NCBI GenBank assembly: GCA_017937385.1
Contig: JAGBDR010000030.1
Coordinates: 1-39,723, forward strand
Direction: 5' to 3'
Length of the DNA: 39,723 nt
Source: Parabacteroides sp.
GTDB lineage: Bacteria; Bacteroidota; Bacteroidia; Bacteroidales; Tannerellaceae
The notes under the pieces were generated by a model that was given only the letters and a program-made list of their open reading frames with translations, ran no database searches and was not told the origin of the DNA. Both the position numbers and the translations under genes were made by a program. Each line of letters begins with the position of its first letter. Position 1 is the first letter of the stretch. Positions 35,095 through 39,723 of this stretch are shown one piece after another.

Positions 35095-38000
35095 TTATTT
35101 CACGATTGCCTTCACAGCTTCTTCGCCTTCGACAGCTACAACAACTACACCCTGAGGAGCAGCGATTACAGCATTGTCGGAAGTGATAACCGTGTTAACT
35201 ACTACCTGGCCCAAGATGTTGCTGATCACAACCTTCTTGCCGGCAGCACCCGCGATTGTTACCTGGCCTTCGCCGGCGATAACGGCGATTTCAGAGGTAG
35301 CGATAGTTTCATTGTCGGTCGGCTGGCCTTCGAACTCTTCATCCATGTTGAAGACATCGGCATTCTTGATATCGTCTACGACAACTACCACGCCGTTCAT
35401 CCACTTGATGTAGCCCAAACCATCCTGTTCTGCTTCTGTTGCATTCGGCAATTTCTTGAAGTTAGCCGTTTCGATTACGAATGACTCATCTTCTGTGTCG
35501 ACATAGCGGAATGCGAACTTAGCCTGGTTATATTCCGGAGTACCCACGATCAGCGTGTCGTTCGTGCTGGCGATGATCAAAGAGTCTTCGATGTGCTTAG
35601 CCTGAACGAAGCCCAAACGATAGTAGTTTTCAGAATTGATATACGGATTGTTACCTTTATGCTTGTTGTCATTGTTCCAAGCGATAGCAGTATCAACCAA
35701 GTTAACTAAGTAACGGCCTTCTACCCAACCATTTGTAGGAACAGCATGTTCACAAGTTGCACCTTCTCCGTGAATAGGACACCACAAACCTTCCGGATGG
35801 ATTTCCGGTCCAACAACCAGCATATATTGCGGACGATAAGTTTCGTTGCGTACGTATGCCGTATCGGCTACCATACCCGGAGCGATCTGCGGATATTGTG
35901 CCAGATTTTCCATTCCAAGGAAGCTCTTGTCTTCAAACAAGATAGACTTTTCGTTATCGTTTCTGAAGATAGAGATCGTATCCAACGGATTGATAACCGG
36001 ACGATACATCGGTTTTGCAGTAGGTTCTACAACAAACAGGTCGTTTTCGGTACGATTGTACAGATATGTAGTTGACAAAAGGCCAGTAGTAGCATCACCT
36101 GCATAAACCTTTCTCCATTCATTGAATTCCTGATGCATCGGAGCTGTAGCATTCTTAGACGCTTCATTCCAAGTCAAATGATTAACCAGACGCAGATTCC
36201 GTTTCTCACCATCCTTGCGAATTGCGAACTTATGTGCAACCTTTGCTGCATCTTCGACCTTTTCAAAGCGTTTTTTCGAAGTCTTGTTTTCATAAACCAG
36301 CGATTCATATTTCTTTTCATCCTCGTTCCAGATCAACGGTTCGATAAACTGGTTGACAAACGAATAAGAAACGACTTTCAATGTATCCTTGCAATCCTCT
36401 TTGTAAGTATTGCCATCATAATAACCTATCGTGCTGATCACATAGATTGAATCACTTGGATAATACCAATCACTATGATCCTGTCCTTCTTCATCCAGAT
36501 GTTTCTTAGTGCGTGCAGCGGCATATTCAGTTGCAGTAAATTCCAATGCTTTTTCCAAGTCGGTATCCAATCCGATTGTATGGTTGTCCGTACCGGAATG
36601 GTTTTCAGTAAACCAAGCATTGCTTTTGAACACATTTGAAGAGAAACCGATATGGAACTTGTTGTTCTTCACATCATCCAAAGTCACATAACCATCGTTT
36701 GCATGATGTTCAGCAACGGCTTTGATACGGTAAGTATCCGTTCCGTAACGATATTCATCAGGAGTAGCAGTCTTATACAATGCGTTTTCTGCAATTTCAC
36801 CCCAAGTGTAATAATTCGCCTCACGGTTTGTAAATACATACTTTCCACCCTTTCTTGTCAAAGCCCATTGTATTTCCAAATCATTGCCATAAGTGGAAAC
36901 AAATTCGGAACCGTTATATTGATCATCCTGAGCAACAGACAAGAATCCTAACTTGTGTTTAGGAGTTGCTTTAGATGCGATTCTCTCTACCGTATAGAAC
37001 TTGCCTTTCTTCAACAAATCTTTGGCTTTCACAATCTCATCGCTTCCCAAAGCAATCTTGATCGGTTTCAACTGAGTGGCTAAAGAAGCTGCCAATGTCG
37101 GAACTTCTTCCGTACCCAAATCCAAACGGCCGATCGTATTCCAATCAGATCCGACCTTAACTTTCAAAACATCAATTTCGCTTAACGTTTGCAAGTTTGT
37201 ATATTTGGCAGATACTTCAGCTTGGAACTCACCAAAATACTTTCCTTCTGCACGTTCAATTTCATGCGCCAATTCTTGAGCTGTGATGGTTGTAAACGTA
37301 TACGTATTCTGAGCTGTAACAGAACCACTTGAAGCATACTTCTGAGCTACGATATAATCACCATCAGCATTCATCAAATAGAATTTGTCAGCAGTTCCAG
37401 CAGCCTCTGAGAACTTATGAGTTGTCTTATCATAGCTCATCGGAGTCAAATGTCCCAGGAATGGGTTACCGGCGATATCTTCTTCCGTGAACTTAGTCGC
37501 ATCTTCCGGATCTTGATACTTGATCGTCACAGAGAAACCATCCTGTTCGTACCAGTTCAACTGCTCAGCAGTCAGGATATTGTTACCGGCTTTGTAAAGG
37601 CCAAAATAACGTGCTTCCGTTCCATTCAAGTTTGTACCGGAAATGTTGAATATCACACCGTACTTATTATAAACAACGTTCTTTGCAGGCTTGAAAGCAT
37701 CATTATTTAAAATGTTCAATTTGATAGCTTTTCCGTCCGAACCTTTTTTCATGCTTTCGAAACGATAATAGTAACTACCGTCCGAATTCTGTCCTCTGCT
37801 CATCTTCCACAAAGAACTCTTGTCTGTTGACAACTTCGCAATATTACTTCCTGTAACTTCTACGGCGCTCGCCTTATCCTGATCATTCAATTGGATAGCA
37901 TAGTTCTTAGAACCTTCCTTCATGATCAACATTGCGAAATCACTTGTTTCCGAAGTGTAAAGTTTGGCACCAAAAACAGCTTCATCTAATTTTGTCACAT

Positions 38001-38949
38001 CAGCAGCAACCGCCGATTTACCATTATCCGGATTTTCAGCTGTACCAATCAACACATTCATATCGTTGCACTGGAGAGCTACATTATTACCGGTCAAAGA
38101 TTCGGGCAACACCTTCATTACATCTTCAGCAGTAGCATTAACAATCAAAGTTGCGCCTTCTGCACTCGAAGAAATAATATCATTAGCCATCATTTTTAAA
38201 GTACTTCCTGTTTCCTTTTCAGGAACAAAAGGAGTAACTTTTGCAATTACATATTCGTTATCGTTATCCAACTGAGCATAATCCATCCAACTATTTTCGA
38301 ATGTATTGCCACTTGCCATTTCTACGAAATCGAAAGTCTCATCTGTAATTGGTTGTACAGTTTTCGAACCAGAAATCGGATCACCTTCTTTCTGTTGGCA
38401 ACTTACATCAATTAAAATACCTGTAGACTGAACAACTGAAGCAGCACTTACTACAGCAAGATTAGCTCTAAAAGTATTACCGGAAATTGCATAATTAACT
38501 GTAGTACCGACTTTAGGCATAAGTACAATATTGTTAGCAACATATTCGTCTTCTTCCCGCGTCGCAGCAACAAAGTCAACACCAGTAATCGTTACATCAT
38601 CCGCAAAAACCGTAATAGCATTTTTTTGCCAATAACCAGTACCAACACTCTTATTTTCAATTTTCAGGTTTTTAATCGTCACACCCTCGGCATTCACAAC
38701 AATACGTCCTACGAATGTATGTCCCTGTCCATCCAGAATGGCACCTTTTTCATTAATAACAAGGAAGCCATTAGTTATTGCGCAATCTGATGTTAACGTG
38801 TAGGTACGGTCAGTTCCAAATGTAAGAACACCTTTTGTGATGTTCTCTAACAATTTTTCTCCCGTAATCTCCACCGCATTCACATTGCAAAACAACGAGC
38901 CGCCCACCAGCAACCCCGCTGTCAAAAGTGTAGAAAACTTTTTGTTCAT
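35095..38949 (-). CDS. Large secreted surface protein with DUF6383-like C-terminus
   Basis: 1284 residues from ATG 38949; an ATG two codons earlier (38955) is the alternative. The signal peptide MNKKFSTLLTAGLLVGGSLFCNVNA is followed by VEITGEKLL. Residues about 60-170 look like a parallel beta-helix (AILDGQGHTFVGRIVVNAEGVTIKNLKIENKS). The middle is long, beta-rich and free of recognisable catalytic motifs. The last about 70 residues (ATSEIAVIAGEGQVTIAGAAGKKVVISNILGQVVVN to VEGEEAVKAIVK) match the DUF6383 pattern as I remember it from Parabacteroides. They also have the shape of a type 9 secretion sorting domain (strand-GQ-strand-G-V-V-V-V). Adhesin or surface-layer-like roles are guesses. It lies downstream of the structured RNA at 39054-39326 and may be read from that promoter. 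Confidence 0.8.
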   Translation of the reverse strand: MNKKFSTLLTAGLLVGGSLFCNVNAVEITGEKLLENITKGVLTFGTDRTYTLTSDCAITNGFLVINEKGAILDGQGHTFVGRIVVNAEGVTIKNLKIENKSVGTGYWQKNAITVFADDVTITGVDFVAATREEDEYVANNIVLMPKVGTTVNYAISGNTFRANLAVVSAASVVQSTGILIDVSCQQKEGDPISGSKTVQPITDETFDFVEMASGNTFENSWMDYAQLDNDNEYVIAKVTPFVPEKETGSTLKMMANDIISSSAEGATLIVNATAEDVMKVLPESLTGNNVALQCNDMNVLIGTAENPDNGKSAVAADVTKLDEAVFGAKLYTSETSDFAMLIMKEGSKNYAIQLNDQDKASAVEVTGSNIAKLSTDKSSLWKMSRGQNSDGSYYYRFESMKKGSDGKAIKLNILNNDAFKPAKNVVYNKYGVIFNISGTNLNGTEARYFGLYKAGNNILTAEQLNWYEQDGFSVTIKYQDPEDATKFTEEDIAGNPFLGHLTPMSYDKTTHKFSEAAGTADKFYLMNADGDYIVAQKYASSGSVTAQNTYTFTTITAQELAHEIERAEGKYFGEFQAEVSAKYTNLQTLSEIDVLKVKVGSDWNTIGRLDLGTEEVPTLAASLATQLKPIKIALGSDEIVKAKDLLKKGKFYTVERIASKATPKHKLGFLSVAQDDQYNGSEFVSTYGNDLEIQWALTRKGGKYVFTNREANYYTWGEIAENALYKTATPDEYRYGTDTYRIKAVAEHHANDGYVTLDDVKNNKFHIGFSSNVFKSNAWFTENHSGTDNHTIGLDTDLEKALEFTATEYAAARTKKHLDEEGQDHSDWYYPSDSIYVISTIGYYDGNTYKEDCKDTLKVVSYSFVNQFIEPLIWNEDEKKYESLVYENKTSKKRFEKVEDAAKVAHKFAIRKDGEKRNLRLVNHLTWNEASKNATAPMHQEFNEWRKVYAGDATTGLLSTTYLYNRTENDLFVVEPTAKPMYRPVINPLDTISIFRNDNEKSILFEDKSFLGMENLAQYPQIAPGMVADTAYVRNETYRPQYMLVVGPEIHPEGLWCPIHGEGATCEHAVPTNGWVEGRYLVNLVDTAIAWNNDNKHKGNNPYINSENYYRLGFVQAKHIEDSLIIASTNDTLIVGTPEYNQAKFAFRYVDTEDESFVIETANFKKLPNATEAEQDGLGYIKWMNGVVVVVDDIKNADVFNMDEEFEGQPTDNETIATSEIAVIAGEGQVTIAGAAGKKVVISNILGQVVVNTVITSDNAVIAAPQGVVVVAVEGEEAVKAIVK

Positions 38950-39053
38950 AATCATTTAAAAATTAATTGTTAATAAAATAGTGTGTAAAAAAATCCAACA
39001 ACTAATTTCACGAAGGGAAGAACAACTTCCCGCGAATGATTATGTACGGGCAC

Positions 39054-39326
39054 AAAAAAACGCGGGCTTGTTATCTATTATCAATCTAAAGGCATCTGGA
39101 ATAGCCCGTGTAACAATAATAGAACAACAGCCCGCGCTTTATACGATATAATACAATCCACCCCTATAGGCAGACATACAATATACGTAAACAGCGCAAG
39201 CATTTACTGTCCATTATTCCGTTACACTCAAAATTTTCCAGATTTCTTAGATTGGAATAATCTTCGTAAAATGCTTACAATATGTAATCAATCCCACACG
39301 TTGTGAGCCGCTGCCCACTATGGAAT
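39054..39326 (-). ncRNA. Probable structured non-coding RNA, 6S-like rod with terminator
   Basis: About 270 nt on the minus strand have no ORF. Four nested complementary pairs make one rod: 39311-39316 with 39169-39173; 39280-39286 with 39174-39184; 39266-39276 with 39198-39207 (AAGCATTTAC type, one bulge); 39254-39261 with 39213-39220 (perfect GGAATAAT/ATTATTCC). The apical loop is 39221-39253, and a small side hairpin lies at 39295-39305. A second hairpin joins 39129-39136 (CGCGGGCT in RNA sense) to 39061-39068, extended by bulged pairs, and is followed at once by seven U (39060-39054). A TACCTTTG -7 box ends at 39332. A long irregular rod with its own promoter and terminator recalls 6S RNA or the Bacteroidales-1 motif. 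The alternative is a 5' leader attenuator of the next gene. Confidence 0.6.
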
Positions 39327-39331
39327 CGTTG

Positions 39332-39362
39332 CAAAGGTAAATAGGTTTTCCGAATCAACAAG
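39332..39362 (-). promoter_or_regulatory. Promoter of the candidate RNA
   Basis: The minus strand has a TACCTTTG -7 box (39332-39339) and CTTG at -33 (39359-39362), 19 bp apart. It predicts a start near 39326. The upstream half falls in repeat B. Confidence 0.6.
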
Positions 39363-39450
39363 AAAAAACAGCCTTAATTTTCCAAAATATATGGGTTACA
39401 GGACAAAACAAGGTTGTTTAGGTTACATAACCCCAAGTTTAGGAGATAAA
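39339..39450 (+). repeat. Dispersed repeat B, copy 2
   Basis: These 112 bp align gaplessly with 1654-1765 at about 91% identity by eye. This copy carries the -33 region and upstream DNA of the candidate RNA promoter. It contains AAACAAGGTTGTTT, a small palindrome kept in both copies. Confidence 0.85.
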
Positions 39451-39540
39451 GATTCATATTCGAAGATGTTTTGGCGTAGATGAGGTGAAAATAATATGGT
39501 AGGAACCTTTTTAAGGAAGGAACCGGCTGTCTATAGTTCG

Positions 39541-39606
39541 TTTCACAGCTGTGTTCTTTGTGTATCACAACTGTGTTCCGTTTGTATCACAACTGTGTTT
39601 CTTTTG
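39541..39606 (+). repeat. Tandem palindromic array, three 22-bp units, abutting a promoter
   Basis: Units begin at 39541, 39563 and 39585, with an exact 22-bp period. Each carries CACARCTGTG, a perfect palindrome (CACAGCTGTG) in the first unit, and ends in TTTG or TTTGTG. The TTTG at the end of the third unit coincides with the -33 element of a plus-strand promoter. Confidence 0.85.
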
Positions 39607-39635
39607 TTGTATAATATTTAATTGTTATATTTTTG
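39603..39635 (+). promoter_or_regulatory. Bacteroidetes-type promoter facing out of the window
   Basis: TTTG (39603-39606) and TATTTTTG (39628-39635) are 21 bp apart, a good -33/-7 pair. No long ORF starts before the window ends, so the gene lies beyond 39723. Confidence 0.6.
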
Positions 39636-39723
39636 CAAAAAGTACCAACATCAATGTGTGGAATAAGGCCGATCTTTTGTTAGTCAAAAAGACCGTGTGA
39701 TATGTTTTGCCCCCACACTTTTA

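Noticed and set aside
1-39723. tRNA and rRNA genes
   Set aside because: No cloverleaf-like sequence or conserved rRNA segment was recognised by eye on either strand.

Overview
The window looks like a Bacteroidales chromosome, most likely Parabacteroides. It has a SusC/SusD pair with an ECF sigma factor and FecR anti-sigma. Many promoters carry the Bacteroidetes -7 box TAnnTTTG. A large surface protein ends in a DUF6383-like domain, which I associate with Parabacteroides. Everything here is read by eye from the sequence; no database search was possible.

Layout. 1-1850: a decayed IS30-family insertion sequence and two dispersed repeats. 1852-8104 (minus): a glycosidase-like gene broken by one missing base, then a large GH2 lipoprotein. 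8415-15318: housekeeping genes pdxB (vitamin B6), purN (purines), acpP-fabF (fatty acids), rnc (RNase III) and pfkA (glycolysis), plus a GH3-type acyl-adenylating enzyme. 15446-17701 (minus): a PiT phosphate transporter fused to a PhoU-like domain. 17898-28285: a polysaccharide-utilisation-type locus of ECF sigma, FecR, SusC with an STN signalling domain, SusD, and a 1000-residue Tat-type protein with two flavin-binding halves. 28933-32641 (minus): an AAA-ATPase/PD-(D/E)XK protein and a GH20 beta-hexosaminidase. 32804-34667: a HigB/HigA-type toxin-antitoxin pair, tail to tail with a Fic-domain protein. 35095-38949 (minus): the DUF6383-type surface protein. 39054-39326 (minus): a probable structured non-coding RNA with its own promoter and terminator.

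How the parts fit. SusC (via STN), FecR and the sigma factor should form a cell-surface signalling chain. Upstream of both the sigma gene and fecR lies the same long motif, with two halves 24 bp apart, which fits autoregulation by this sigma factor. The GH2, GH20 and broken glycosidase genes suggest use of amino-sugar-containing host glycans, but they are not in the sigma-controlled operon.

Most unusual signals. (1) An RNA at 39054-39326 (minus) with four nested stems forming one long rod, followed by a GC-rich hairpin and seven U, behind a good Bacteroidetes promoter; it resembles 6S RNA in architecture. (2) Five intergenic tandem arrays of palindromic units. They share no sequence, but four of the five have a period of about 22 or 43 bp. 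(3) A perfect 13-bp hairpin plus T-run inside the first codons of rnc, a plausible RNase III autoregulation site. (4) A 112-bp repeat, about 91% identical, near both ends of the window; one copy overlaps the promoter of the candidate RNA.
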